64,000 nucleotides of DNA. Origin: DAOUKH01 sp965207995 (GTDB taxonomy: Bacteria; Chloroflexota; Dehalococcoidia; SHYB01). Positions 44,559 through 53,519 of the stretch are shown piece after piece (positions within the stretch are counted from its first letter, which is position 1; each line of letters begins with the position of its first letter). The DNA lies in contig OZ242299.1 of the NCBI GenBank assembly GCA_965207995.1, positions 868,001 to 932,000 on the forward strand. The letters run 5' to 3'. The notes beneath the pieces were generated by a model, which saw only the letters and a program-made list of their open reading frames with translations, ran no database searches and was not told the origin of the DNA. The position numbers were made by a program, and so were the translations under genes.

Positions 44559-45626
44559 TCAACCGGCGCTGCTGAGGGTCTCCTTACGGCCCTTGGCGAG
44601 CGCCTGGGTAAGGCGGTCGATGATGATGGCCAGGAACACAATGGCGAGACCGGCAATGGCCCCATTGCCCGGCTCATTCTTCTGGAGTGCCCGCAGCACG
44701 TTGTCTCCCAGCCCTCCGGCGGCCACCATGCTGGCAATGGTCACCATCGCCAGGGCCATCATGGTGGTCTGGTTCACCCCGGCCATGATCGTTGGGAGCG
44801 CCATTGGCACCTGCACCTTGGTCAGCAGCTGGATAGGCGATGCGCCGAAGGAGCGGGCCGCCTCCACGGTCTCGGCGGAGACCTGACGGATTCCCAGATT
44901 GGTCAGGCGGATGACCGGAGGGACGGCGTAGATGATGGTGGCGAAGATGCCCGCCGGCTTTCCGAGGCCAAAGAAGATGATGCCGGGCAGCAGGTAGACG
45001 AAGCTGGGCATCGTCTGCATCCCGTCCAGAATCGGGCGCATGAGGTTGTCGGCCCGCTCGTTGCGGCTTCCCAGAACGCCCAACGGGAACCCGACGGCCA
45101 CGGAGAGGGCCACGGCAACGACCATCAGAGCAATGGTGTCGATCATATTCGCCCACAGGTCCATGAAGCCTATGGCCAGCAAGGCCACGGGGGTGAACAC
45201 CAGGAGCGGCCAGCGCCCGACGGCGAAGGCGGCCAGCGCCAGCCCGGCGACAATGGCGGGCCAGGGCAGCCACTTCAGCGCCGTCTCAATGTTGATCAGA
45301 GCATAGGTGACCCCATCGCTCAGCCCGTCGAACAGTCCGGCCCCTGCTCGATTGATCCAACCAACGGCATCGTCGATGGCGTCCCCGGTTACGTCTCGTA
45401 CCGTCCTGGTGACCTCAACCGAACCGCCCTCAGACGTTGCGACCTGGGAGGAGGACACCGTGGTGGGATAGTCCATTTCCGGGCCCCACACCACCAGGCT
45501 GACTATCAAGACGACGAGCACCGCAGCCAGCCCGGCCAGCCATCCGGCGCCGGGGATACTCCTCAAGTCCAGCCTACTACCGGATGCTGTTTCGGTAGAA
45601 GGCGGTTGTGCTTCCGTTGTCGCCAT
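44559..45626 (-). CDS. proW: Glycine betaine ABC transporter, permease
   Basis: Protein of 355 residues. One N-terminal helix (WLAGLAAVLVVLIVSLVVWG) and a soluble loop of about 70 residues precede a six-helix BPD permease core with SAETVEAARSFGASPIQLLTKVQVPMALPTIMAGVNQT, the coupling EAA loop. NLMRPILDGMQTMPSFVYLLPGIIFFGLGKPAG is typical of ProW/OpuAB. The 190-nt gap to proX carries a promoter and leader hairpin. Confidence 0.93.
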   Translation of the reverse strand: MATTEAQPPSTETASGSRLDLRSIPGAGWLAGLAAVLVVLIVSLVVWGPEMDYPTTVSSSQVATSEGGSVEVTRTVRDVTGDAIDDAVGWINRAGAGLFDGLSDGVTYALINIETALKWLPWPAIVAGLALAAFAVGRWPLLVFTPVALLAIGFMDLWANMIDTIALMVVAVALSVAVGFPLGVLGSRNERADNLMRPILDGMQTMPSFVYLLPGIIFFGLGKPAGIFATIIYAVPPVIRLTNLGIRQVSAETVEAARSFGASPIQLLTKVQVPMALPTIMAGVNQTTMMALAMVTIASMVAAGGLGDNVLRALQKNEPGNGAIAGLAIVFLAIIIDRLTQALAKGRKETLSSAG

Positions 45627-45649
45627 GGTGGCTCCGTAGGCTAGGGTTC

Positions 45650-46990
45650 TCAGACCAGGGCGGCGTTGGCCGCGGCATTGGCCGCGTAGTCGGTGTCGGC
45701 GGAGGCGGTCTCCGCGAGGGCTTGCGCCAGGGCGCTGCGGTGGACTTCACCCACCAAGACGTTGTCGTCGTCCACGATGGGGATGGGGAAATCGCTTGCC
45801 ATCGCGATGGGGATCAGCTCGTCGAAGGTGGTGGAAGGGGACAGGGCGGCATATTCCCGGTCGACGTACTCCCAGGCTTGGTCCAAGCGGCTGACGGAGG
45901 CCCGCAAGGCGCGCTCGGCGCTGCTTATGGAAAGCAGGCCGATGTAATGTTCCCTTCGGTCGACAACCCAGGCGGCGTCGCCGTCGCTCTGGCCTATGGT
46001 ATGAAGGGCCGCCCGCGGCCCTTGGTACCCCATGAGGGTAGCCTTCGGAGTCACCATGACCTTGGCGGCGGTGAGCACGCTCTCCAACCGCACGTCCTGG
46101 GTGAATTCGCCGACGTACTCGTCTTCAGGCCGGAGGACGATGTCTTCCGGTGAGCCAATCTGGGCCACCTTGCCATCCTGCATGATGGTGATGCGGTCGC
46201 CCAGTTTCAGGGCTTCGTTGAGGTCATGGGTGATAAAGACGATGGTCTTGTGCAGCTCTTCTTGCAAGCGCAGCAGCTCATCCTGCATTTGGCGGCGGAT
46301 CAGGGGATCGAGGCCGCTGAAGGGTTCGTCCATCAGCAGGATGTCCGTGTCCACGGCCAACGCCCGGGCCAGTCCCACGCGCTGCTGCATACCGCCCGAT
46401 AGCTGCTGGGGATAGGCATCCTCCCACCCGGAGAGTCCGACCAGGTCGATCACCTCGCGGGTGCGGGCATAACGCGCCGCCCTGTCAAGTCCTTGGACCT
46501 CCAGACCCCAAGCGGCATTGTCCAGGACCGAGCGGTGCGGCATCAGGCCGTAGTGTTGAAAGACCATCGCGATCTTTTTCCGGCGGAACTCAGTCAGCGC
46601 CTGATCGCTCATGCCGGTGATGTCTTCTCCGTCGATGGAGATCTCCCCGGCCGTCGGTTCGATCAGGCGGATAAGGCACCGGACCATGGTCGACTTGCCG
46701 CTGCCGGACAAGCCCATGATCACGAAGGTCTCGCTCGGCTGCACCTCGAAGTTGACATCTTGAAGGGCGACCACGAGCCCCAACTCATCAAGGACGTCGC
46801 GCTTGTCTTTGTCGGAGTACTCCGACAGCAGCGCCCGTTCGGGCCTGTTGCCGAAGACCTTCCACACCGACTTGACGCTGATGGTGGGCGAGTCGCCGGC
46901 GTCGGTGCGCCGGTCCGGCTCTTGGGACAGGCCGGCAGGATTCTCCGGCGCTGCGTTGGCTTCCGGCTCGGTTGGCTGTGCGGCTGTCAT
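45650..46990 (-). CDS. proV: Glycine betaine ABC transporter, ATP-binding protein with CBS domains
   Basis: Protein of 446 residues; ATG 46990 (MTAAQPTEPE) has GAGAGAGG upstream and is preferred over GTG 47011. Walker A MGLSGSGKSTMVRC, signature QLSGGMQQRVGLARALA and Walker B DILLMDEPFSGLDP are present. The C-terminus carries two CBS-like units (about 305-440, with FPIPIVDDDNVLVGEVHRSALAQALAE in the second). These sense ionic strength in OpuA-type transporters. First gene of the proVWX operon. Confidence 0.93.
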   Translation of the reverse strand: MTAAQPTEPEANAAPENPAGLSQEPDRRTDAGDSPTISVKSVWKVFGNRPERALLSEYSDKDKRDVLDELGLVVALQDVNFEVQPSETFVIMGLSGSGKSTMVRCLIRLIEPTAGEISIDGEDITGMSDQALTEFRRKKIAMVFQHYGLMPHRSVLDNAAWGLEVQGLDRAARYARTREVIDLVGLSGWEDAYPQQLSGGMQQRVGLARALAVDTDILLMDEPFSGLDPLIRRQMQDELLRLQEELHKTIVFITHDLNEALKLGDRITIMQDGKVAQIGSPEDIVLRPEDEYVGEFTQDVRLESVLTAAKVMVTPKATLMGYQGPRAALHTIGQSDGDAAWVVDRREHYIGLLSISSAERALRASVSRLDQAWEYVDREYAALSPSTTFDELIPIAMASDFPIPIVDDDNVLVGEVHRSALAQALAETASADTDYAANAAANAALV

Positions 46991-47130
46991 CGCGCCTCTC
47001 TCGCTCGCCACCGGCCCGCCGGGCGCGCAACCTCAACGAGGACTACGCAAAGCCACCGAGCCCGTGACGCACCCCAAGCCCAAGGGGCTCGCGAGGCCTC
47101 TCCTAGCAAGCCTCTCACGGGCGTGGCGCT

Positions 47131-47159
47131 ACCCTAACCACATTGGCCGATTCCGTCAA
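47131..47159 (-). promoter_or_regulatory. Promoter of the proVW(X) operon
   Basis: Minus strand TTGACG (47159-47154), 17-nt spacer, TAGGGT (47136-47131). About 140 nt upstream of the proV start. Confidence 0.5.
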
Positions 47160-47200
47160 ATTGAACGCGGCCTACCTGGGCCGCTAGGCCGACGGCCGTC

Positions 47201-48019
47201 CTAGCGGAACTTCTCGTCCCGCCATTTGACCGCCTCACGCGGTCCGTCCTCGAGCAAGCGCCGCTTCCATTCGGCAGCGGCGCGACCCGAGTAGGCGAAG
47301 CGGTCGGCCTGGCGGGCGAGCGTCTGCATCTGCTCGCGGCCCATCAGCTCGAGGGCCTTGTTGCACAACGCCTTGTTAACCGCCTGGAGTTCATGGGGCA
47401 CGAGAGCCATTCGCCGCGCGAGCTCATGGGTCTCCGCCGCCAAGTCCTCCTGGGCCGGCGCCTTGGCCACCAGGCCGATCCGCTCGGCCGTGGCCCCGTC
47501 GATCTGGTCGCCGGTGAGGATGATGATCTTCGCCCACTGCGGGCCAACGAGGTAGTTCCACATGTAGGTCTGAATCGAGCCCTGCGTGCGGACCGGCGGA
47601 TAGCCGATCTTCGCATCGGCGGCGGCGAAGACGACGTCGCAACTGAAGGCGAGCTCCATGCCGCCGCCGAGGCAGTGACCATGCACCTGCGCGATGGTCG
47701 GCTTGGTGACATTCCACAGCTTCGCCCAGGGATCGTCGACCTTCTGCAGGGAGTTCAGCAGGTCGAGCGGAGTGGCGTCGGCGGGGTCGACCCCGCGCTG
47801 CGCGTCGGCCAGGTCGCCGAAGTCGTGGCCCGCGCAGAATGACGGCCCGGCGCCGTCGATCAGGATCGCGCCGACGCCCTCGTCCGCCTCGGCCTCGTCG
47901 ATGGCGTGGAACAACTCCCCCTTCAGTTGTTCGCTCAGGGCGTTGCGCACCTCGGGCCGGTTGAGCGTGACGCGCCGCACGCGGTCACGCGTCTCCGTCA
48001 AGATCGTCTCGTAGGGCAT
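47201..48019 (-). CDS. Enoyl-CoA hydratase/isomerase (crotonase family)
   Basis: Protein of 272 residues. VTLNRPEVRNALSEQLKGELFHAIDEAE is the N-terminal strand-helix. ILIDGAGPSFCAGHDFGDLA and AQVHGHCLGGGMELAFSCDVVFAAADAKIGYP give the oxyanion-hole loops; the second includes GGGMELAFSCD. It hydrates or isomerises an enoyl-CoA. The C-terminal RAAAEWKRRLLEDGPREAVKWRDEKF is longer and basic. A separate transcription unit: a terminator lies just upstream at 48046-48074. Confidence 0.88.
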   Translation of the reverse strand: MPYETILTETRDRVRRVTLNRPEVRNALSEQLKGELFHAIDEAEADEGVGAILIDGAGPSFCAGHDFGDLADAQRGVDPADATPLDLLNSLQKVDDPWAKLWNVTKPTIAQVHGHCLGGGMELAFSCDVVFAAADAKIGYPPVRTQGSIQTYMWNYLVGPQWAKIIILTGDQIDGATAERIGLVAKAPAQEDLAAETHELARRMALVPHELQAVNKALCNKALELMGREQMQTLARQADRFAYSGRAAAEWKRRLLEDGPREAVKWRDEKFR

Positions 48020-48045
48020 GGCTCTCTCCTTCCCGCGTCCTGGGC

Positions 48046-48074
48046 AAAAAAAGCCCCCGGCAAACGCCGGGGGC
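48046..48074 (-). terminator. Intrinsic terminator of amidohydrolase gene
   Basis: Stem GCCCCCGGC / GCCGGGGGC (48053-48061 with 48066-48074), loop AAAC. On the minus strand it is followed by TTTTTTT (48052-48046). It lies 10 nt beyond the amidohydrolase stop. Confidence 0.9.
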
Positions 48075-48084
48075 CTTCGAAGCG

Positions 48085-49224
48085 CTAGGCGAGGTCGTAC
48101 ACGGCGACGGCGTTATCGCAGGTGATCGCCTTCTTCTCGTCGGCGGGCACGTTGACGAACATCTCCTCCATGAGCTGCCGGTCGTTCGGCCAGTCGCAGC
48201 GATGGTGGGGATAGTCGGTCGACCACATCATGTTCTTGATGCCGATGGCGTGCCGGTTGCGGACCGCGAAGTGCTCACGGATGAAGGTCACCATCCAGTT
48301 GCGGTGGAAATACTCGCTGGGCAGCATCTTCAGGCCTGTCTTGGTCCACTTGCGGTTCCGGAAGTAGTGATCGTCCATGTGCTCCAGGAAGGCGGGCACC
48401 CACCCCGCGCCGACCTCGACGCCGGCCATCCTCAGGCCGGGGAAGCGGTCGAAGGTCTCGGAGAGAATGAGGTCCGCCATGGGCTGGGAGATCTGCGCGA
48501 TGCCGCCGCCCATCTGGGCGAGGCCGGCGGGCTTACCCGCCGATGCCGCGGTCGCCTTGGCGGAGCCCTTGACCCGCGCCCCGGTATGGATGCCCGCGTG
48601 CAGGTGGACGATCATGTTCTCTGCCTCGGCGGCCTCCCAGAAGGGATCGTCGGCCACGGAGACCTGCTCATTGCCCGAGGGCCACGTCGAGCAGATGACG
48701 CCCTTGAAGCCGTGCGCCTTGGCCTGCTTCAGGGCGGCGATGTTGTTCTCCACGCCAAGGTTCGGCATCTGCGCGATACCGATCAACCGGCCGTGGTCGG
48801 CGGCGCAGAAGTCGTCGTAGAGCCAGGTGTTGTACGCCTCGACGCCCGCCTGGTGAAAGCCGTCGTCCTCGTTGAGCATGAAATAGCGGATGGTGCGCTG
48901 GGGCGGGAAGAGGACCTCGGCGTCCACACCGCCGACGTCCTGCTCGTTGAGCCGGTCCTTGCCGATGTAGCAGCCGGGGTTGATCTGCTCGTACTTAACA
49001 CCGTGCCAGCCGTTGTCGTCGTAGCTCTTGCCGGCCCACATCGTCACGTTGCCGATGCCCGCCGGCGGCGTCCCCGGCTCGTACTGCCAGCCGTCGCCCC
49101 CCAAGGGGTCCTTGACCAGCTGCGGCGCGCGGTCCTGGTACTTCTTGGGCAAGAATCGCTCCCACATGTCGGGGGCCTCGACGACATGCCCGTCCGCGCT
49201 GATCACGTGATATTCCCTCGCCAT
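48085..49224 (-). CDS. Amidohydrolase-2 family protein
   Basis: Protein of 379 residues; ATG 49224 is preceded by GGAGGAAACA. MAREYHVISADGHVVEAPDMWERF has the intact Asp-x-His plus Glu first metal motif, in contrast to the paralogue at 17118. HAGIHTGARVKGSA and KNMMWSTDYPHHRCDWP are the other metal regions. Most like the SAR202-style amidohydrolases that accompany luciferase-like genes. Its own promoter and terminator make it a single-gene unit. Confidence 0.87.
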   Translation of the reverse strand: MAREYHVISADGHVVEAPDMWERFLPKKYQDRAPQLVKDPLGGDGWQYEPGTPPAGIGNVTMWAGKSYDDNGWHGVKYEQINPGCYIGKDRLNEQDVGGVDAEVLFPPQRTIRYFMLNEDDGFHQAGVEAYNTWLYDDFCAADHGRLIGIAQMPNLGVENNIAALKQAKAHGFKGVICSTWPSGNEQVSVADDPFWEAAEAENMIVHLHAGIHTGARVKGSAKATAASAGKPAGLAQMGGGIAQISQPMADLILSETFDRFPGLRMAGVEVGAGWVPAFLEHMDDHYFRNRKWTKTGLKMLPSEYFHRNWMVTFIREHFAVRNRHAIGIKNMMWSTDYPHHRCDWPNDRQLMEEMFVNVPADEKKAITCDNAVAVYDLA

Positions 49225-49278
49225 TGTTTCCTCCGTAGTGAATCGCGCCTCCCGGCGCCTCAAGCGCCGGACGCCGCT

Positions 49279-49307
49279 AAGGTATGCAGCCCCGCCTGCG
49301 GTGTCAA
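49279..49307 (-). promoter_or_regulatory. Promoter of amidohydrolase gene
   Basis: Minus strand TTGACA (49307-49302), 17-nt spacer, TACCTT (49284-49279). 55 nt upstream of ATG 49224. Confidence 0.55.
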
Positions 49308-49383
49308 ATGACCCTCGGTCCACCTTCGGCCCTTGCCCCGTAGCGTATAAAGGAAGCGCGCGAAGCGCACCGGGAGGCAAGCG

Positions 49384-49818
49384 ATGATCCAAGCCCACGA
49401 CCATACCAGCATGACCGTCGGCGACATGGACGTGATGCTCGCCTTCTACCGCGACCACTTCAACATGACGGTGCTGAAGCTCATCGAAAACAAGAACGAC
49501 GATGAGCGGGCCCAAGGCTCCGGCTTCGAGGGGCTGCACATGAAGATCGCCCACCTGAAGCTCAACGACTTCGTCCTCGAAATGGTCGAGTACGTCAACA
49601 AGAAGGGGGCGAAGCTCGACATGCGCCCCACGAACATCGGCTCGCACCACCTGGGGTTCGTCTGCGACGACATCCACGCCACCTACGACACGATGGTCGA
49701 GCAGGGCGTGCGGTTCAAGTCGCCGCCCTACGGTTGGGAAGGCTCGGCGACCAACTGCTACGGCGTCGACCCCGAGGGGAACCGCTTCGAGCTCATGAGC
49801 CGCGGCACGCCGCGCTAA
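49384..49818 (+). CDS. VOC (glyoxalase-like) family protein
   Basis: Protein of 144 residues, preceded by CGGGAGG. MIQAHDHTSMTVGDMDVMLAFYRDHFNMTVLKL starts the first VOC module, with His6 as a likely metal ligand. GSHHLGFVCDDIHATYDTMVEQGVRF and the terminal DPEGNRFELMSRG (Glu ligand) form the second. A metal-dependent lyase, isomerase or dioxygenase role is possible. A TATAAA at 49346-49351 may be its -10 box. Its stop overlaps that of the convergent luciferase-like gene (49815). Confidence 0.85.
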   Translation: MIQAHDHTSMTVGDMDVMLAFYRDHFNMTVLKLIENKNDDERAQGSGFEGLHMKIAHLKLNDFVLEMVEYVNKKGAKLDMRPTNIGSHHLGFVCDDIHATYDTMVEQGVRFKSPPYGWEGSATNCYGVDPEGNRFELMSRGTPR

Positions 49819-50813
49819 CGGAGAGCGGGGAGCACCTCTTCCGACAGGCGGCGCATGAAGGCCATCCTGTCGGGCACGAGCTGGGTGAGAATGAGGTTGG
49901 TCGCGCCGGCCGCAGCGATCTCGCGAAAGCGTTCGACCATGAACTCCGGCGGACCGCAGACGCTGAAGCGCCGCCCCAGGAACTCGTAGAGGTCGTACTT
50001 CTCCACGAGCGCCCCGTTGTGGGTCCCCATCTTGGCGTGCTCGCTGGAATCGTACTCCCGCACCAGACCGAGGACGCGCTCACGCAGCTCGTCGGGGACG
50101 AACTTCCCTTCGAGGCCGTTGCGGAAGGTCTTGTTGCCCCCGGCGAGCGTCCACCCCAGATCGCGCCAGGCGGCCTCCTCCGACGAGGCGAAGAATGGCT
50201 TCACCATCCACCACAGCTCGATCTCGTCGGGGTCGCGTCCGGCCGCCTCGGCCCCGGCCCGCACCCGCGCAATGCTGTCCTTGATGACCTCCGGGGTTAT
50301 CCCGTTGCCGACGATCACACCGTCGGCGATGCGGCCCGCAAGGTCGAGCATGCGCGGCCCTTCGGCGGAGAGCCAGAGGGGCACGGGTTCGGTGGGCCAC
50401 TTCATGCTCATGCGGCAGCCGTTCCACTCGGCCTCGCCGCCGGCGCAGAGCGTCTTGAACGTCCGGCAGTAGTCCTCGAGCTCGTCGACGGTGGCGGCGC
50501 GCGTCCCGATGTTGCGCAGGGCGCTGTCGCCCGTGCCTACACCGAAGAAGGCGCGTCCGCCGGAGACCTGCTGAACGCTGGCCATACCGCCGGCGGCGAC
50601 GGCGGGGTGGCGGGTCATGGGGTTCGTCACCATGGGCCCGATGCGGGCGCGCTCGGTGTGCTCCGCGGCGAGGGTGAGCGCGACGTAGAGGTCGCCCCAG
50701 AGGTTCTGCGAGTCGCCGTAGCCGATGGCGTCGAAGCCGAAGCCATCGGCGGCGCGCACCCACTCGACGAAGTCGCCGAAGTCCTCCGCGTAGCAGACCG
50801 TGGCGAACTGCAT
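49815..50813 (-). CDS. LLM-class flavin/F420-dependent oxidoreductase
   Basis: Protein of 332 residues from ATG 50813 (MQFATVCYAEDF); the longer frame upstream runs into the acyl-CoA dehydrogenase gene. FVEWVRAADGFGFDAIGYGDSQNLWGDLYVAL, ARIGPMVTNPMTRHPAVAAG and RAFFGVGTGDSALRNIG resemble the methylene-tetrahydromethanopterin-reductase-like branch of the luciferase family, often F420-dependent. Translated 19 nt after the upstream acyl-CoA dehydrogenase stop, so probably co-transcribed. Confidence 0.86.
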   Translation of the reverse strand: MQFATVCYAEDFGDFVEWVRAADGFGFDAIGYGDSQNLWGDLYVALTLAAEHTERARIGPMVTNPMTRHPAVAAGGMASVQQVSGGRAFFGVGTGDSALRNIGTRAATVDELEDYCRTFKTLCAGGEAEWNGCRMSMKWPTEPVPLWLSAEGPRMLDLAGRIADGVIVGNGITPEVIKDSIARVRAGAEAAGRDPDEIELWWMVKPFFASSEEAAWRDLGWTLAGGNKTFRNGLEGKFVPDELRERVLGLVREYDSSEHAKMGTHNGALVEKYDLYEFLGRRFSVCGPPEFMVERFREIAAAGATNLILTQLVPDRMAFMRRLSEEVLPALR

Positions 50814-50832
50814 GGGCAACGCGGCGGCGGCG

Positions 50833-51999
50833 TTAGGCCAGGTGCTTGAAGCGCTGGAGAAGCTGCCGCGCCATGACGGTGCGCTGGATCTCGTTCGTGC
50901 CCTCGCCAATGATCATCAAGGGGGCGTCGCGGAAGTAGCGTTCAACGCCGCCCTCCTTGATGTAGCCAACGCCGCCGTGGACCCGAAGCGTTTCCAAGGC
51001 GACTTCCATCGCCGTCTCGCTGGCGAAGAGCTTGGCGGCGCCCGCTTCAAGGTCGCAGCGCTCGCCGGCATCCTTTTTGGCGGCGGCCTGCTCGACCAGA
51101 AGCCGCGATGCCTCGATCTTGGTGTACATGTCGGCGAGCTTGATCTGGATCGCCTGGTGCTGGGCGATGGGGACGCCGAAGGTGTGGCGCTTCTGCGCGT
51201 AGGCCATCGCCTTCTCGAAGGCGGCCCGCGCAACGCCCACGCCGCGGGCGGCCACGTTGATCCGGCCCAACTCAAGGCCGGTCATCATCTGCTTGAAGCC
51301 CTGGCCCTCCTGCCTGCCAATCAGGTTGCCCGCCGGGACGTGGAAGTCGTCGAAGATGAGCTCGGTGGTGTCGATACCCCGGTAGCCGAGTTTCTCCAGA
51401 TGCCGCCCGTGGGTGAAGCCGGAGCCGCCCTTCTGCATGATGAAGCAGCTGATCCCCTTGTAGGCCGGCTGGATTTCTCTGTCCGTCTTGGCCAGGACGG
51501 CGAAGGTGTCGCCGTGTTCACCGTTGGTGATCAGCATCTTCGTGCCGTTGACCACGTAGTCGTCGCCATCGCGCACCGCCGAGGTCTGGATCGCGGCCAC
51601 GTCGGAGCCACAGTTCGGCTCGGTGAGGGCGATGCCGCCGCGGAACTCGGCGGTGGCCATCTTGGGCAGGAAGTGACGCTTCTGGTCTTCCTCGCCGAAC
51701 AGCTCGACGATATGGGCCATGATCAGATGGGAGTTGATGATGCCCGCCACGCTCATCCAGCCGGCGGTGATCTCCTCGATCACCTTGGCATAGGTGAAGG
51801 AGTTCAGGCCCATGCCGCCGTATTCCTCGCCGATGGTGCAGCCGAACAACCCGAGATCCTTCATTTTCTCCACGATCTCGAACGGGTAGACGTCAGCAAG
51901 CTCCATCTCGGAGGCCACGGGTTCGATGTCGCGCTTCACGAAGTCGCGCACCATCGTCACGACCTGTTTCTCTTCGTCGGTCATCACTTTCGTCGTCAT
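50833..51999 (-). CDS. Acyl-CoA dehydrogenase
   Basis: Protein of 388 residues with all standard motifs. These are GGIALTEPNCGSDVAAIQTS, HTFGVPIAQHQAIQIKLADM (FAD contact), and LRVHGGVGYIKEGGVERYFRD followed by EGTNEIQRTVMARQLL. The last matches the usual catalytic-region end of short- and branched-chain enzymes. It oxidises acyl-CoA with electron transfer to ETF. It sits 19 nt upstream of the F420/FMN-type gene on the same strand. Confidence 0.93.
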   Translation of the reverse strand: MTTKVMTDEEKQVVTMVRDFVKRDIEPVASEMELADVYPFEIVEKMKDLGLFGCTIGEEYGGMGLNSFTYAKVIEEITAGWMSVAGIINSHLIMAHIVELFGEEDQKRHFLPKMATAEFRGGIALTEPNCGSDVAAIQTSAVRDGDDYVVNGTKMLITNGEHGDTFAVLAKTDREIQPAYKGISCFIMQKGGSGFTHGRHLEKLGYRGIDTTELIFDDFHVPAGNLIGRQEGQGFKQMMTGLELGRINVAARGVGVARAAFEKAMAYAQKRHTFGVPIAQHQAIQIKLADMYTKIEASRLLVEQAAAKKDAGERCDLEAGAAKLFASETAMEVALETLRVHGGVGYIKEGGVERYFRDAPLMIIGEGTNEIQRTVMARQLLQRFKHLA

Positions 52000-52101
52000 G
52001 CAGAGGCCTCCCAGAGTTTGCGCGCGCCGTTACGGAATGGAGCGCGGGGCTCAATGGTACCAGGGGCGCTTTCCGAAGCGCAACGGAAAGCGACAGCGGC
52101 G

Positions 52102-53076
52102 CTAGCCGAAGGGCAGCGCCGCGACCTCGACCTCGGCTCCCTCCGCTGTAACGAGGCGGGCACCGGGGTCTGCGTGGGCGCGGCGCACGTAGGCCAGCGC
52201 GATGAGGCCGAAGTCGGGGGAATCAGCGCTGGAGGTAACCGCGCCGGCTTCCTTACCGTCCATGAGCAGCTTGCTCCCTACGGAAGGCACGCCGCCGTCA
52301 ACGGCCCGCAACCCGCGCAGCTCCCGCTGCACCTTGTCGTAGGCGTCGAGCCGCGCGATGACCTCCTGCCCGATGTAGCAGCCCTTGGTGTAGCTGATAT
52401 GGCGCTCGAGCCCGGCCTCGTGCGGGTTCCACCGCTCGTCGAGCTCCGAGCCGAACGCAGGCAGGCCCGCCTCGATGCGCAGCACCTCGAACGTATCGGC
52501 GTCGACGGGGACGGCGCCAGCATCGATCAACGCCCGGCGCGCCGCCGCCACTTGGCCTAAGGGCGCGGCAACGTGGAAGCCCCCGCCCGCCGGCGCCTCG
52601 GCTCGGGTAATCGTGACCTCGGCGGCGGCGAGTCGGGCCTCTCGGTGGTGGAAGAGACCGAGCCCTTCGAGGGCCGGGTCGGACGCGGCGGCACCCACGA
52701 TCTCACCGACCGCCGGGCCGAAGACAAGCAGTTGGCCGTGCTCGCCGCTCGCGTCGCTCGCCTCCGAGTCCTCGAGGATGGTGTAGGTGTCGAGCCACTC
52801 GAGCACGCGGGGCTGGTTGCCCGGCGAGACGTGCAGTCTCAGCGAATCGGCCCGCCGCTGCACCACCAGGACGTCGAGAATGCGGCCCTTGCTGGTGGTG
52901 AGCACCGTCGCCGTGCCCTCGCCGGGCTGGAGCGCGAGGAGGTCCTGGGTGCTGAGCCGGTGCAGCAGGTCGAGGGCGTCCTCGCCGACCATCCGCAGCA
53001 GCCCTCGGTCTGAGACATCCGCGACGACGGCGGCGCGCTTGGCCGCGTGATAGGGAGTCATGCCGTCACCCGGCAT
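52102..53076 (-). CDS. ygfZ: Folate-binding Fe-S biogenesis protein YgfZ
   Basis: Protein of 324 residues. The signature KGCYIGQEVIARLDAYDKVQRELRG is present with Cys233 in the KGCYxGQE motif that defines the YgfZ/IBA57 group, distinguishing it from the GcvT aminomethyltransferase. The N-terminal GLLRMVGEDALDLLHRLSTQDLLAL is the usual folate-enzyme start. It assists 4Fe-4S enzymes with tetrahydrofolate. The erpA-like gene lies 7 nt upstream on the same strand, a functional pairing. Confidence 0.9.
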   Translation of the reverse strand: MPGDGMTPYHAAKRAAVVADVSDRGLLRMVGEDALDLLHRLSTQDLLALQPGEGTATVLTTSKGRILDVLVVQRRADSLRLHVSPGNQPRVLEWLDTYTILEDSEASDASGEHGQLLVFGPAVGEIVGAAASDPALEGLGLFHHREARLAAAEVTITRAEAPAGGGFHVAAPLGQVAAARRALIDAGAVPVDADTFEVLRIEAGLPAFGSELDERWNPHEAGLERHISYTKGCYIGQEVIARLDAYDKVQRELRGLRAVDGGVPSVGSKLLMDGKEAGAVTSSADSPDFGLIALAYVRRAHADPGARLVTAEGAEVEVAALPFG

Positions 53077-53083
53077 AGCGCGG

Positions 53084-53434
53084 CTAGGTGGAGAACGACG
53101 TCCCGCAGCCGCAGGTCTTGGCGGCGTTGGGGTTGGAAAAGGTGAAACCCTTGCCGTTGAGCCCGTCGGAGAAGTCGAGCTCGGTACCGATGAGGTAAAT
53201 CACGCTCTTCTTGTCGACGAGCAGCCGGACGCCGTGCTGCATGTAGGCCTTGTCACCCTCGCGCTCGTCGTAGTCGTAGGAGAGCTTGTAGGTGAGGCCG
53301 CTGCAGCCGCCGCCCTGAACGGCGACGCGGAGGGCCGCGCCGGGCTTGCCCTCGGCGGCGGCGAGCTTCGCCACCTGGGCGGCCGCCTTCTCGGTGATCA
53401 AGATCGTGGGCGCTGGCATCGTGGGTGCTTGCAT
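53084..53434 (-). CDS. erpA: A-type Fe-S carrier protein (ErpA/IscA family)
   Basis: Protein of 116 residues. ILITEKAAAQVAKLAAAEG, VAVQGGGCSGLTYKLSYDYD and CGCGTSFST give the three conserved cysteines (Cys44, Cys108, Cys110) that bind the cluster. ErpA versus IscA versus SufA cannot be settled; the symbol is by similarity of the QGGGCSGLTY form. It hands 4Fe-4S clusters to targets such as those that YgfZ supports. Met at 53419 is an alternative start. Confidence 0.88.
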   Translation of the reverse strand: MQAPTMPAPTILITEKAAAQVAKLAAAEGKPGAALRVAVQGGGCSGLTYKLSYDYDEREGDKAYMQHGVRLLVDKKSVIYLIGTELDFSDGLNGKGFTFSNPNAAKTCGCGTSFST

Positions 53435-53519
53435 AGCGTTCCTCGGAGTCTATCCCCTACCCCCATAGGATGCGCCAACGGGCCGCACAAATCAAGGCGG
53501 GCCGGTTTCCCGCACCCCT

